From: Silene conica
Taxonomy: Eukaryota > Streptophyta > Magnoliopsida > Caryophyllales > Caryophyllaceae
Direction: 5' to 3'
Assembly: GCA_029255685.2 (NCBI GenBank)
Contig: CM055312.2
Coordinates: forward strand, 50,192,202 to 50,256,201
Length of the DNA: 64,000 bases
Below, one piece after another: positions 21,189 through 33,460 of this stretch; within the stretch, counting starts at the first letter, position 1, and the number at the start of each line of letters is the position of its first letter. The notes under the pieces were generated by a model that worked only from the letters and a program-made list of their open reading frames with translations, had not been told where the DNA came from and did no database searches. The translations under genes and the position numbers were made by a program.

Positions 21189-22093
21189 TGTAATACCTCG
21201 TATTTTGATTATAATATTTCGTATTTATATAGTCACTAGGTTATAATATTTGAATTATGTTTAGCTCATATTTTAGTATGACATTTATTGTTTATATTGA
21301 CGTTTTGATCATATTTGAACATTAGTATTCAATAATTATTTTATCGAATATGTAATACCTCTCATTTTCGAAACTCGGGTTTTGACTCGGAGTTAGCGTT
21401 ATAGGTTTTATATTATGTTACGACTTTATATTAATTGCAAACGTAAGTAGATACGTCATTTAATAATAATGTTAAGAGTTATACGTATATAACGAGTTGG
21501 GCTCGGTTCGAATTACGTAAATAATGTCATGTGAATAGTCATATTAGACTATGAGTTGTGATTGGGCCAAGGACGTATGTTTAACCCGTATGCCCAACCC
21601 GCGGAAAACCCTACAAGCTCTACAAAACGTATGAATCGTACATATGCCCCAATCCAAAAACCCTATTTGTCTTTTCTTCACTCCTGCCTCCTCTCAACCC
21701 TAGCAACCACAACCGTCAGCACAAGAGAGAGAGTGAGGCGACAGCGAGCGACGGTGGTTAATTAAGGGTGTTCAGGGAGCCTTCGAAATGAACTTCAGGC
21801 AAACCTAAAGTGAGTTTATCATTCCTTCTTTCGTTTCGTGTCTATGATGGTAAGCGTCGCTGGGGTCGAGACTTCGTAGTGTCTAGGGTTGTTTCCTGGG
21901 GTGAGGGCGATTGTTTGGTGGTGGTCTGAAAATTAGTGGCGGTCGTTGGTTGGGTTGTTTACGTATGGATTTCGGGGTGGTGCCACCGTTAACTCGGGGG
22001 AGGTCGACACGGTGGTACCATGGTGGTTGTGTTAGTCTGACGCCGAGGTGGGGCAGGGTCGCGTATGGTGGTTGTAAGAGTTGCAGTGTAACC
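21189..22093 (+). repeat. E3 3' LTR, truncated
   Basis: It matches 14,761-15,66x and stops inside GTAAGAGTTGCAGTGTAACC, where sequence of a different, reversed LTR (E4) begins. Confidence 0.88.
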
Positions 22094-22126
22094 GACAACT
22101 ATATGCCTAAGACCTGGCCAGACCTC

Positions 22127-22435
22127 TCGATGTAATAACCTACACCGAACGACACACGGGGACTGGACCGCATAACCACGGACACCGACCAATCCCGAAC
22201 ATAGTTAGATAAAATCCCATAACAGGAGTGGCGTTTGTTCATTACAGTGATACACAATCGTATCACCGCTATCTATTCACAACCAAGGCAACATAACCGT
22301 TACCAACACAATTTAGGGTGACATAACCATCACCTAAACACAAGCACGGCAACATAACCGTCACCCTACCCATCTTAAGATAACATAACCGTCATCAAAA
22401 CACAATTTAAGCTAACATAACCGTTAACCAACTCA
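22127..22435. repeat. Hairpin array with ATAACC loop core (E4)
   Basis: About eight short inverted repeats occur, most with ATAACC in the loop. Examples are CGATGTA/TACACCG (near 22,128), GTGATAC/GTATCAC (near 22,247, loop ACAATC), GGCAAC/GTTACC (22,287), AGGGTGA/TCACCT (22,315), and the last three units ending near 22,435. Stems differ between units and keep most of their pairing. The first three units occupy positions equivalent to hairpins in SL2. Confidence 0.85.
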
Positions 22436-23642
22436 TTTACATACAAGAGCCAACAATCAATAAATAAGACAACACTTAAGTCCATTCCATACGGGAGAAG
22501 AATAAACGGAACTGATTAATAAAACATAAGTCTTAAAAGCGTTTTACATTTCAGCTGTCCTCTGCCGTAAAATTCATAATTAATTCAAATAAAATCTAAA
22601 TGATACAAGGCCAGTTGGGTCGAATTCATAAGACTTTTAGCTACAATATTTGTCAAATATACGTTTTCAAAATACGAACTTAACAGGGGTTTATTGTCTG
22701 ATCTTTACAGTGTGTCAGAAATCGTCACACAAAATGTATTGCTTCATAAAACGGGTTTAAAAAATCATTTTGGGGCAAAGAAAACTCGTAAAATCATCTA
22801 AACTCTTCAAAGTATAATTATTGAAAAGGACAAGAATAGTGTCAGAGTATAAAAATGGTTTTTGAAATGATCTTTGAGCTACTGTCCATTCTGCGAGTAT
22901 TTCAGCGCAATGTTCGTAAATAATTTATTTTATTGTGAACAAATGACATGCAATAAAATTACGAAAATTTATAGGTAGACTCTACACTTAAAATAAACAG
23001 GGGTCTCTTTTCAACATTTTCAAAGACGGATACTCTAAGATGTCGAAATAAATTGTACAAGACACTGGACAGATTTGTCAAGGTGCTGAAACTTATCAAA
23101 TAACCAAAGTAAACCAAGCATTATGAACTTGAAAGACTATCAAACTAATCATCCTAAAAGATCAAAACCTCATTTAACAATACAATCCTTAATGAATTTC
23201 CAACTAGAATATCACCCATCACAACCATACAAAATTAAATCCATCCAAACATATGATTTATGAACTTAATCATGTCACTATTTAACCAAACATAATTCTA
23301 GTATACTAAACATTACTAGCATATAGAACACATGCAAATTTAGACGATAAGTCGAGTAACCCATCACCATTACCTTATAGCTCTTCAATAAGCATGATTT
23401 TGAACTTAAAACCACTCCGGTTTGGACAACCGAACTAGCTACACACAAATAAACGAGTTAGCATTGAAATCCTTGCCTTAAAGGCCACGACCAGAGAGTA
23501 TGAAGGAATATATATTAGAATTTTCTAACCTAGAAATATGGAGGGCGAGGAGAGGAAGAGATTGGCGCAAAAATCGTCAAAAACGGATAAGAAACGAAGA
23601 TTTTACGATCGTTTTACAGTGGAGGTAAAGAGGTGTAACAAT

Positions 23643-24336
23643 TAGAGATGGCAATGGATCCCGGATCCTACCCAGATCCACCAGACCCTATACCCAAGGG
23701 TAGGATATGGATCCCATTATTTTAGATCCTTAGGATCTGGATCGGGCCCATATCCTTATACGAGTACGAGGGTCGGATCTGGATCCCACCACTAAGATCC
23801 AGATCCTACCCTTGGACCCTCTTTTAATTTTTATAAGGGTAATTTTTGGATAGATTCGACCCTTCAGAGGTAGATCATGGAAACAAGCAATGAAGTATTA
23901 GTGTTTATTTTGTTTGGACAATTTGTTTTATTATGAATTGTTGGAATTATAATTATTTTGTGGTTTGTAAACCTTATTTTTAAGTTGCTATAAGACTTTT
24001 TAATACTTTGTACACTCTTTTTATTTCTTTTAGACTATGATTTTTAAACCAGTGAAGTTAATAGAGGGTAATTCGACAAAAAACATCGCCTCTAATTGAC
24101 AAGTAAAAGTGAAATAGTGTATAATAGTGACTTGGTGCGGTTTCATTTGAATTTGTCGTTGAAGATTGACGGATCTGGATTTTATCCAGATCCTACCCAG
24201 ATCCTTAGGATGCGGATATGGATCTACAAATTTCGGACCCTAAGGATAAGGGTAGGATCTGGATATAACATTTTAAAATGGATCTGGATCTGGATCCTAT
24301 AGGATCCTGTCCAGATCCTACCCATTGCCATCTCTA
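23643..24336. mobile_element. Non-autonomous hAT-like element
   Basis: The 694-bp element has a perfect 15-bp terminal inverted repeat TAGAGATGGCAATGG/CCATTGCCATCTCTA and an exact 8-bp target duplication GTAACAAT (23,635-23,642 and 24,337-24,344). The first and last 200 bp are crowded with CAGATCCTACCC and GGATCTGGAT in both orientations, as expected for subterminal transposase-binding repeats. No transposase is present. Confidence 0.95.
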
Positions 24337-24987
24337 GTAACAATGGTGTTTGTGACTTTGTGTTTGGGTGTTCTTAGCTGAAAAACATGAAGGAAGGAAG
24401 AATAAGGAAGGAGGAGGTTGACCTTGCGCATCAAGGAACCTAGTTGCATGTTCAAGCCAAGTGTCGAAAGCTATTGCAATGTGTTGAAGCTTAGGCCATG
24501 TGTCGAAACTCTTACGCCAAGTGTCGAGACAGTTAAACCATGTGTCGAGAGTCTTAAGCCATGTGGAAGAAGTGATTAGAACAAGTGCTAAGCCTATGTG
24601 TCGAAGTTTTTAGGCCAAGTGGAAGAGGTAGTCACGAGCGAGCATCTCGTCGGCGGATATTCTGTGATAGCCTTTCGTATTTTGGCCATAATATCTTCCA
24701 CAGAACTCGTATTAAGATGTTTTAGGTGGCGTTGGAAAACTAAGAAAAAGAGCTAAAACTTTTATTTTATAAGCAAAAGCTAGATATGTTTTAAAATATT
24801 TTAAAATTAGCAACAAGGACAGAGTAGCGTTTCACAAGTTTAAGAAGTATAACTTTAAGACGGACATATTAATATCATTGTCAAAAACGATATATTTTAA
24901 ATGGAATTTTATTTATTGTGGAACATTATTATTACTAAAATAAGATTTTAATAATATATAATGACTTGGAAATTACGGGGTGTTACA

Positions 24988-25615
24988 ACATGCCTTAGGA
25001 GGAGAAACTACTCTCAATCCTACATGAAATCGGTCATGAATGTCACCGATTTATTAAGCTTTAAAACTTAGAATTTGAAGTAGCTTGCCAATAAGAGAGT
25101 CAAGTGTAATTATTTAGCATAAAATCAACAAAAACTCGTAGAGAATGCAAAAGACTAGCTTGAGGAAAGGCAGTAGGCGAAATGTGAGGCATAATCATCA
25201 TAGAATCCATCCGTTCCGACTCGACCTATATGCTAAAGGAAACGTGCATTTTTTTTTTGAATTTTGGTATGTATGCAGGAAAAAGAATGAAATGCAAACT
25301 GAAATGCAGTAAACGTGCGACAGAAAAAGATGAAATACAGATGCAAATAGAACAAAAGGAAAAAGACAAAAGAGACCTAAACAAATGCAGACTCAACAAA
25401 AGGATGCATACACCCTCCCCAAACCAAAACACACAATGCCCTCATTGTGCTCATCAGCATATATCCACAGCAGCAAGTTGGGGTCGGGTAAAGGCAAACA
25501 AAAGAAGAAAGAGAAGAAAAATAAAGGAAAAAAGAAAGAAATAAAAGACAAATACTTACAAGATACAAGTACCTCCCCAAACCGAACGTCGAAGAGGGGA
25601 GGTTTGGGCTCAACT
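24988..25615 (-). other. E2 3' region after ORF3
   Basis: Noncoding. It is related to the E1 3' region near 48,400-48,600 (ATGTCACC, CAAGTGTAAT motifs). It contains ACCTCCCCAAACC at 25,570 and ACCCTCCCCAAACC near 25,410, which are polypurine-tract-like on the minus strand. Confidence 0.65.
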
Positions 25616-27078
25616 CTAATCCTCTGGGTCATACTCCAACCCACTAGATTCCGCTTCCTCCTCCTCTTCCTCCTCGGACCCACTGCCTGATCCCGAGGCG
25701 TCTCCAGATGCTTCCCCGGATGCTTCCCCGGATCCATGGCCGCCTACCTGAGGTGTGTAGAAGGAAGGGTGAGTCCAGGGGTTAGCGGGGAGCTTGCCCT
25801 GCGAGGCATACTCCGTGTAAATCGGGTACTGGAAGAGGCAATCATCCAATCTCTTATGGTTGAACTGCCTGCAGAGATCGGCCATCATCTGTGGGAGACA
25901 CCTGTTATCAACGACAGGAGGTATGGGAATGTTAGGTGGCGCAGTAAAATCGGAGGGGTATCCCGTCCCAGGTGAAGCGTGGTGGGCACTAGGGGCAACT
26001 CCTCTAGAGCCTCTAGAGGTCCCTCCTCTAAGCTGGAGGCGGTAGGAAGGAAGGAGTGGTCTAGGCCCCCCCTCAACGTCATCAAAGGGTAGCATGGGAG
26101 GGGCGTCAGTGATGAGGATGCAATCACTGGTGTAAGTATCAACCTTCCAAAACCCCTGACGGTCCACCCAATGCACGGACTTGACATAGCCCATGTCCAT
26201 GTAGCGGGAGAGAGGTTGGAGGGCATCCTCCAAACGGGGAAACTGTAAAACAAGGGAGTTAGCCAAACGAGTGACTAACCCACCACAGGCAATAGTGGTA
26301 AAAGATGTCCCCTCCCCAACCGTCACAAAGTGAGAGGCGACCAAATAAGCAGTGTTATAAAGCAAAGAACCCCTACGCCTAACATACATTAAGATAACCC
26401 GCCAAAATCGAAAGTTCGATTTTGTTGACGTTTTGAGACTCTTTGCGGCCAAAAACAGTGTTGGCCCACAGACGCAGGTAGTATCGAGGGGCGGGCAAGT
26501 GAACGGTAATGCTCTTCCTTTTCGTGTCGTGGGAATCGGAAAGACAAGACCAAAGGACTTTATCGGAATTAGCAGGGTCACCAGTACGACCCTCAGCCCT
26601 TAAACCCAAATAACCTGCAAATTCACCTAAAGTCAGGAAATAGGTGACATTAATCAGCCGAAAAGAAATACATTTAAAATCATAATTCGGCTTGTAGGCC
26701 GAAAGGTCAAAAATAAAGAACGAGAAGAACTCGAGGGTGAGAACGGGATATGTGAACTCATCCATGGTGACGAGTCCCGAAAAACCCGTTCCGTGAAGTA
26801 AGCTCACAACATCCCTAGAACACCCCAAAGTCGTGCGCGTCGGCTCGTGCAAGAAGCGAGTCACTACCACGTGGCAGTAAGTCACCAAGTACAGGAACCG
26901 GGCCTTTTGGGCCAGGGTGTAGAAAAGAACCTGTGGATAGTCCGGTAGACTATCCGTGTTTAGCACTGTCAACCCTCCGGAGCCGCTGGCCCGTCCCCTT
27001 GCGTTGCTTGACTCTCCTCTCGAACTACTTGCTTCCGAATTACGAGACCTTTGTTCCCTCTAATGCGGTTCAACATGT
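25616..27078 (-). pseudogene. E2 ORF3: Athila-type third ORF
   Basis: Two long minus-strand frames (to 26,379, and 26,38x to 25,616) form one protein with a frameshift near 26,385. The probable start is ATG at 27,078, with a stop near 26,975. Conserved blocks TLEFFSFFIF, ISFRLINVTYFLTLGEF, ELSILAGYLN and NTAYLVASHF match E1 ORF3. The C-terminus is a Gly/Ser/Glu-rich acidic tail ending EYDPED. It resembles the ORF-1 family of Arabidopsis Athila elements. Its position downstream of pol is where Athila elements carry an extra ORF. I infer the family but not the activity. Confidence 0.78.
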
Positions 27079-27195
27079 TGGATCTGCAAAATTTCGACAA
27101 CCATACTCAATAATTAGACTTCCTGCAACAATAACCGCTTTATTTATCAAAATAAAAGCAGCTTAATCACAAAATCAAAGTCCCTGTAACAGTAA

Positions 27196-27360
27196 TCTGG
27201 TCGAACGACCAGACTTCGTGGTCGACCGACCGGTTGACAGCATATGCTAAGTTCCTGTAACAATACGACAGGTCGACCGACCGACCAATAGAGTGAAATG
27301 AGCTTCTGCAAAAAACGGATTGGTCGTCCGACCTATATTCCTAGTCGGCCGACTAATCGC
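27196..27360. repeat. GGTCG-type palindrome cluster (E2 spacer, distal)
   Basis: Palindromic units such as TGGTCGAACGACCA, GGTCGACCGACC, GGTCGTCCGACC and TAGTCGGCCGACTA lie between about 27,196 and 27,360. They are variants on a GGTCGNNCGACC theme. Confidence 0.88.
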
Positions 27361-27822
27361 TGTACTAGAGCGAACATAGTACGCAAGTTTCGACGACTTT
27401 CAAGCATAGAAAATTGGGGAAAAAGCAAAGCTAGCCCTAGCAACACCAAAAAGCAAACAAGAGAGTAGATATAAGGCTAAGGAAACTAAAGGGAAAGCAT
27501 AAAACAAAAAGAAGGAACAAAAAACACAAGTAAAACAAACTCTTAAAACAAAGATGAACTGAAATTAAGTGAAAATCTACCTAAGAAAACGGAATCTAAG
27601 AAGCTAGGAAACGAAAATGAAGGAAAAAACTGAAAGTAAACATACCTTGAGTAGGAAAAAAATTGAGAAAAAGGCAAGAAGGAGGTTGAACGAAGGAGAG
27701 AGCAGGTTAGGGTTTTTTGGGAGAGAGGGAGTCGTTCTAATATTGTGAAGAGTAATAATGAAATTGTTTTTCAAACAAATTAGACTTAAAGAACCCTAAG
27801 GAATCCCGGTTTTCAGCCATCT

Positions 27823-27938
27823 GGTCGATCGACCAAGAAATCCGGTCGGTCGACCGGTTTACTGCTTACCTCACTTTCCAGAACCTGTTTATTGTACGTA
27901 TGAGGTCGGTCGACCTTGGTAGCTGGTCGGTCGACCCA
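27823..27938. repeat. GGTCGGTCGACC palindrome cluster (E2 spacer, proximal)
   Basis: Four units: TGGTCGATCGACCA, CCGGTCGGTCGACCGG, AGGTCGGTCGACCT and TGGTCGGTCGACCC. The flanking base usually continues the pairing. Confidence 0.92.
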
Positions 27939-28157
27939 AATAACTGGCAATTCTCGCCTGTTTTCCTGCTAAAGCTCAAAAATCCCATCAAAATTACAAA
28001 GAGCACGAAAGAAAACGTTTACAACTAAGAGGAAACACCAAAAAAAAAGAACTAAAACTACGACACGGGTTTCCTCCCGGTTAGCGTTGGTTTAAGAGGT
28101 CCCGCACGACCTTTTTACCTATTATGAAGCATCCGAAAAAGGGTCAAAGTAAGAGAC

Positions 28158-30060
28158 TTAAACCTTCCCTATGAACTCATTTTCTCCATGGAAATGCTTC
28201 ACATACTGGCCATTAACCTTGAACCTCTCACCGGATGAGGTTTCTAACTCAATTGACCCGAACTTTGAGACCGCTGTGATGGTGTAAGGTCCACTCCACC
28301 TGGATTTCAGCTTACTAGGAAAAAGGTGAATACAAGCATTAAATAGTAGAACCTTATCACCTACCTGAAAGTCACGCCTTATTATCCTCTTGTCATGCCA
28401 GCGCTTAGTTTTCTCCTTGTAGATTCTGGCATTGTCATAGGCAAGCAACCTAAATTCTTCTAACTCGTTTAGCTGTGACAAACGTTTCTCACGAGAAAGG
28501 TTAGGGTCTAGATTAAGATCACAAATGGCCCACCAAAACTTGCGTTCCAACTCAACTGGTAAGTGACAAGTCTTACCATAAATCAACCGGAATGGTGACA
28601 TGCCGATTGGAGTTTTGAACGCAGTTCTATAAGCCCATAAAACGTCATCTAGGTTAAGACTCCAATCTTTCCTAGACTTAGAAACAACTTTGGCTAAGGT
28701 CTCCTTGAGTTCTCTATTAGAGATCCCAACTTGACCACTAGTTTGAGGGTGATATGCTAGACCCCTACGATGTTGGACACCGAATTTAGTTAGCAAGGCA
28801 CCTAATTGTTTCTCTTTGAAATGCATACCCCCATCACTAATGACAACCCTAGGGACACCAAAGCGAGGAAATATGATTTTCTTAAAAAGTTTGATAACAG
28901 CTTTTGCATCACAATGGGGAGTAGCAATAGGTTCTACCCATTTAGACACATAATCAACGGCAACAAGAATATACCTGTTACCTTGACTGCTAGGGAAGGG
29001 TCCTTGATAATCAATGCCCCAGACATCGAAAATCTCAACCTCTAAAATACCAACCTGTGGCATCTCATGTCTTTTGGAGACATTCCCCGACCTCTGACAA
29101 GCATCGCAGCTACATACAAAATTCCTACAATCAGCATGCAAAGTAGGCCAATAAAAACCAGACTGTAATACCTTGGCCACGGTCCGAGATGGACCGTGGT
29201 GACCACCATAAGCAGAAGAGTGGCATGCTTCCAGAATGTTCTTCACCTCCCACTGGGGGACGCATCTCCGGATAAGTCCATCTCCGCATTCTTTGAAAAC
29301 ATAAGGGTCATCCCAAAAATACTGCTTTGCATCAAAGACAAACCTTTTTTTCTGTTGCCATGAAAGCTCTGGGGGAATTTTACCTGTGACAGCAAAATTA
29401 GCAAAATCAGCATACCAAGGGGTGGGGGGGGGGGGGGGGGGGGTAAGAACCTGAACTATTAATGATAAACAGACTCTCATCAGGGGAAAAGAATAATCAA
29501 TAGGAAAAGGATCTTCCCTATCAGTCAGCTGAAGGCGAGATAGATGGCCAGCTACCACATTCTCCGCGCCTTTCTTATCCCTAATCTCCAAGTCAAACTC
29601 CTGTAGAAGGAGTATCCATCTCAACAGCCTCGACTTTGAATCTTTCTTCAAGAAAAGGCCTTTCAGAGCTGCATGGTCAGTATAAACAATTACCTTATTA
29701 CCTACAAAATAGGATCGGAATTTCTCTAAGGCAAAGATCACAGCTAACATCTCCTTCTCGGTGGTGAAGTATTTGACTTGAGTGTCATCTAAAGTCCGGC
29801 TTGCATAGTATATGGCATTCCGAGCATTGTTCTTCCTTTGGCCTAGCACGGCACCTATAGCATAGTCACTGGCATCACACATGATCTCAAATGGGAGATC
29901 CCAATCTGGTGGTTGGATGATCGGTGCTGAGATCAAAACTTCCTTCAACCTGTTAAAAGCTTAAAGGCACTCATCAGTAAACTCAAAAACAGCATCCTTA
30001 AGGAGCAACTGTGTAAGTGGTTTAGCAATCTTAGAGAAGTCCTTAATGAAACGCCGGTAA
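28158..30060 (-). pseudogene. E2 pol: RT end, RNase H and integrase
   Basis: The long open part is 29,948-28,158 (596 codons). RNase H is seen in [30 protein letters not shown] and [13 protein letters not shown] proline run encoded by a 17-base or longer poly-G follows (29,427-29,443). The integrase HHCC region is HHGPSRT...CDACQRSG. The catalytic residues appear in [18 protein letters not shown] and SNRELKETL. The C-terminal domain contains [15 protein letters not shown], typical of gypsy integrases. The upstream junction to RT is frameshifted near 30,060, with a stop near 29,960. Confidence 0.92.
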
Positions 30061-31931
30061 AACCTGCGTGACCTAAGAAACTTCTCACCCCCTTAACATT
30101 CACAGGAGGGGGCAATTGCTCAATCACTTGCACCTTTGCTTTATCTACGTGAATACCCTTATCAGATATAAGATGTCCTAACACAACCCCCTCATTAACC
30201 ATAAACTGACAATTTTCCCAATTTAAGACAAGGTTTACATCAATACAACGCTACAAGACTTTATCAAGGTTAGCTAAGCATTGATCAAACTCATTACCAT
30301 AAACAGAGAAATCATCCATGAATACCTCCATGATGTTTTCAATAAAATCAGAAAAGATCCCCATCATACACCTTTGAAAGGTGGCAGGGGCATTACACAA
30401 CCTAAAAGGCATTCTGCGGTATGCAAAAACACCTTGTGGGCAAGCAAAAGTGGTCTTACTCTGATCATCAGGATGGATGGGAATCTGGAAAAAACCTGAA
30501 TAACCATCTAGAAAAAAAAAATAATTTATTAGAAGCAAGTCTCTCAGTCATCTGGTCAACAAAAGGAAGGGGGAAGTGGTCTTTCTTGGTGGCGGCATTT
30601 AACTGTCTATAATCAATGCACATCCGCCACCCTGTCACTACTCTAGTAGGTATTAATTCATTTTTCTCATTTTTAACCACGGTGGTTCCTCCTTTCTTAG
30701 GAACCACCTGAACTGGGCTAACCCACTTAGAGTTGCCAACTGAATAAATAATACCTGCATCAAGAAGTTTCATCACCTCAGCCATAACTATCTCCTGCAT
30801 CTTAGGGTTCAACTTACGTTGACCCTGTCTGTAGGGCTTATGCCCTTCCTCTAACTCTATCCTATGCATGCAAACATCAGGATTGATGCCCTTAATGTCA
30901 TCCAAAGAATAACCTAAAGCTTTCCTGTTCTTTTTGAGAACAGTCATCAAGGCAGAAAGTTGGTTAGGGTTAAGTTTAGAACTAACAATTGCAGGGTACT
31001 GCGCAGTGTCGTCAAGGAAAACATACTTAAGATTAGGAGGAAGTGGCTTACGCTCTGGTACCTTTACCTCAACGGCATGAACAGAATCAGTACTAACAAC
31101 ATAGCACATGTTTACCAGGTTAGCGTTAGCCAAGCTCGTGAGCTTCTCATCCTCTTCCTCAGTTAGCTCATATTCCTCTATCTCTGCTTCCACAACATCC
31201 AGCTCCTCAGCATTCTCAGCTGGATTACCTGCACACTTATCCAAAACTGTTAGATCATCTAAGGGATCCTTGGTCAAGGATTCCCTCCAGTTACGGATAA
31301 CATTCATGTCAATAATATCAATGGAGAAACAAGTATCATCAGTAGGTGTAGTTGCCTTATGGGCAAGACTAAACTCGATAGTGTCATCTCCAACCTCTAA
31401 AGTAATGATCCCGCATTTGACATCAATCATAGCTCCAGTTGTGTGTAAAAAAGGTCTACCTAAAATAATAGGTATTTGACTATCCTCATCAATGTCCAAA
31501 ACAACGAAATCGACAGGAATAAAAAACTTTCCCACTCTAACTGGGACATCCTCCAAGACCTCTAATGGTCTTTGGGTTGATCTATTTGCCATCTGTACGG
31601 TGATGTTGGTGATTTTAAGTCTACATATGTTAAGTCTCTCACAAACAGAATAAGGCATAACACTGACACTAGCCCCTAGATCACAAAGGGCTTTCCCAAT
31701 AACATGATTTCCTATGGTACATGGGATAGAAAAACTACCTAGGTCCTTCAACTTAGGTGCTATATTATTTTGTGAAAGAACATAACATTCTTCCACAAAA
31801 GCAATAGCACCTTCGTCCTGAAACTTTCTCTTATGACTCAAAATATCTTTCATGAATTTAGCATAATAGGGTACCTGGGTAATTAAGTCAGTGAACGGGA
31901 TGGTTACCTCAAGGTTCTTCACCATCTCCAA
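30061..31931 (-). pseudogene. E2 pol: protease and reverse transcriptase
   Basis: The frame opening at 31,931 carries a retropepsin (GKALCDLGASVSVMPYSV) and a conserved GRPFL motif. The RT begins WRMCIDYRQLNAATKKDHFPL. An indel in the A-run near 30,510 shifts the frame. RT then continues with YSGFFQIPIHPDDQ and the catalytic FMDDFSVYG, followed by a stop near 30,250 and a second frameshift near 30,060. The enzyme would copy element RNA into DNA. In this copy it cannot be made whole. Confidence 0.92.
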
Positions 31932-31952
31932 GAACTTACCGAACTTCCAATC

Positions 31953-33302
31953 CTATTTTGAATTTTTCAATCGCTCGGGATACGGAACGGTAACACTAGC
32001 CGTAGGATCGGCTATCTTCGACTTCTTCAGCTGTAGAATCTCAGTGAGGTCTTGAATGAGGGACGGGTCCAGCAATTCAGGACTGGGAACTGCACTCTGC
32101 TTAGGAGTCTTGGTCGGTCGACCATGAGTAGTGGTCGGTCGACCAGATGAACTGATATCAGATGCCTTCTGTTTTCCAGAAACGGATGGTTCGTCAGGTA
32201 TGTCGGTCGGTCGACCGGATGTGGTGGTCGGTCGACCAACTGACCTAGGCACGGGACCAGTTTCTTCAGCAGGAACTTCAGCAGAATCGCCCATGGAAGC
32301 CGGTCTATCATAAGAACGACCACTTCTGAGATTAATGGCGTTTAACGTCTCTATGGAACTCTCACAATTACCCAGAGAGCTAGCAATCTGATTAGCAGCT
32401 AAGATTGCTAATTTGTCCTCAAAAGTCTTAAAAGAAGCCACTTGAGCCTTTTCCATTTCCAACATTTGTTTCATTAGAGCATGAAGTAGCTCTCTCAACT
32501 CCGCCGTCTAACTCGTGTTGTCAACCGTAGTAACTAGGTTCGCACTTTCTTGCTTCAGCTGGGCTGCCTCAAGCTTTTCAAAACGAGCTTCAACGGTTGT
32601 CTCAAGAGCTAACACCCTATCCATCTCAACATTCAACCTTCGCGAATTCCCACGCGAACTCCCAAATTCGGCCCTATGCACCGCCATGTCTTCAATAGTA
32701 TTCCAACCTTTCATATGGTTGGTATTATTCTGAAATATACCATTGGCGGCTGCATCAAGAATCACCTTGTAGTCGTCATAAAGGGCATTGTAGAATTGGT
32801 TGCACAAGTACCATTAAGGAAAACCATGATATGGAATAAACCGGACCAATTTCTTGAATCGACCCCACGCCTCACAAAATTCTTCATCGGGACCTTGTTG
32901 AAAATTAGTGATTTGACTCCTCAAGTCATTGGCCTTCGCAAGTGGTAAGTACTTTTTATAGAAAGCCAATGCCAAGGAAGTCCAATCCGTGATCTTCTCG
33001 GCTACCCTATCAAGGTAGCGGTACCAATCTCTAGCAGAATCCTTCAATGAATAGACGAACATCATTGCCTTCACCTCATCTTGAGTCACCCTGGCTGGTA
33101 TATGTATGGAACAACAATAATCCGTGAATGTCTCAACATGCCTCAACGGATCCTCATCGGGTAGACAAGAAAATTGGTTCCGCTCCACCAGAATGATGTA
33201 GTTCGGGTGGAGCTCAAAAGAACCAGTGGTAGGAGTAGGCAAAGTAAACCCCTTCGGTAAATCTTGTACCTTTGGTTGGATGTGATCATAGATAGTAGCC
33301 AT
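31953..33302 (-). pseudogene. E2 gag, with three in-frame stops
   Basis: The segments 33,302-32,814, 32,807-32,508 and 32,498-31,953 share one frame and run on into the protease frame, separated only by stop codons. The first contains the Athila/Tat-type gag core (SLKDSARDWYRYLD, FYKKYLPLAKANDLRSQI, FQQGPDEEFCEAWGRFKKL). The second includes a predicted coiled-coil stretch (ALETTVEARFEKLEAAQ). The third has a linker in which palindromic DNA is read as GRPT repeats. I see no clear zinc knuckle. Gag would package element RNA. Confidence 0.88.
32109..32240. repeat. GGTCGGTCGACC palindromes inside E2 gag
   Basis: Four units lie near 32,111, 32,132, 32,203 and 32,226 (TGGTCGGTCGACCA, TGGTCGGTCGACCA, CGGTCGGTCGACCG, TGGTCGGTCGACCA). 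They are read in the gag frame as (S/H)GRPT or VGRPT. Confidence 0.93.
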
Positions 33303-33460
33303 GGTCTCTAAGAATGAGAGTACTCAAGCCTTCCTCTCGGAAACATGTCTTCTAATATGCAAAAACAAAACTAGAAGAAAAGGTAAGTAACGGTCTTAAG
33401 GAACCGAAGCTCCTTAAGACATGGAAAATAAACTAAAAACTTACAAAATTATACCGTCTC

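Larger units (their letters stand above)
14761..22093 (+). mobile_element. E3: large gypsy-type retrotransposon derivative without ORFs
   Basis: The element has a 5' LTR (14,761-17,922), a TGGTATCAGAGC primer site, a roughly 3.2-kb internal region with no coding frame, a purine-rich tract, and a truncated 3' LTR (21,189-22,093). LTR sequence, primer type and the GGGACGAAGTTCATTTTAAG motif before the 3' LTR fit Tekay-like chromoviruses. It appears to be a non-coding, LARD-like derivative or a badly decayed copy. The two LTRs match closely over the 900 bp that can be compared. Confidence 0.8.
22094..24987 (-). mobile_element. E4: reversed gypsy LTR related to SL2, left end truncated
   Basis: The right end ATTACGGGGTGTTACA is a proper LTR terminus. 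The left part (from TATATGCCTAAGACCTGGCC at 22,102) aligns with SL2 from about 34,887, so roughly the first 800 bp of an SL2-like LTR are missing. No target duplication is seen. A hAT-like element is nested at 23,643-24,336. Between 22,450 and 23,640 and after 24,345 I see no genes, only AT-rich LTR sequence. Confidence 0.8.
27079..28157 (-). other. E2 spacer between pol and ORF3
   Basis: A noncoding spacer with two palindrome clusters (separate entries), a purine-rich stretch and no ORF. The purine-rich motif near 28,068-28,080 (minus strand CCGGGAGGAAACC) could act as an internal polypurine tract. Confidence 0.65.
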
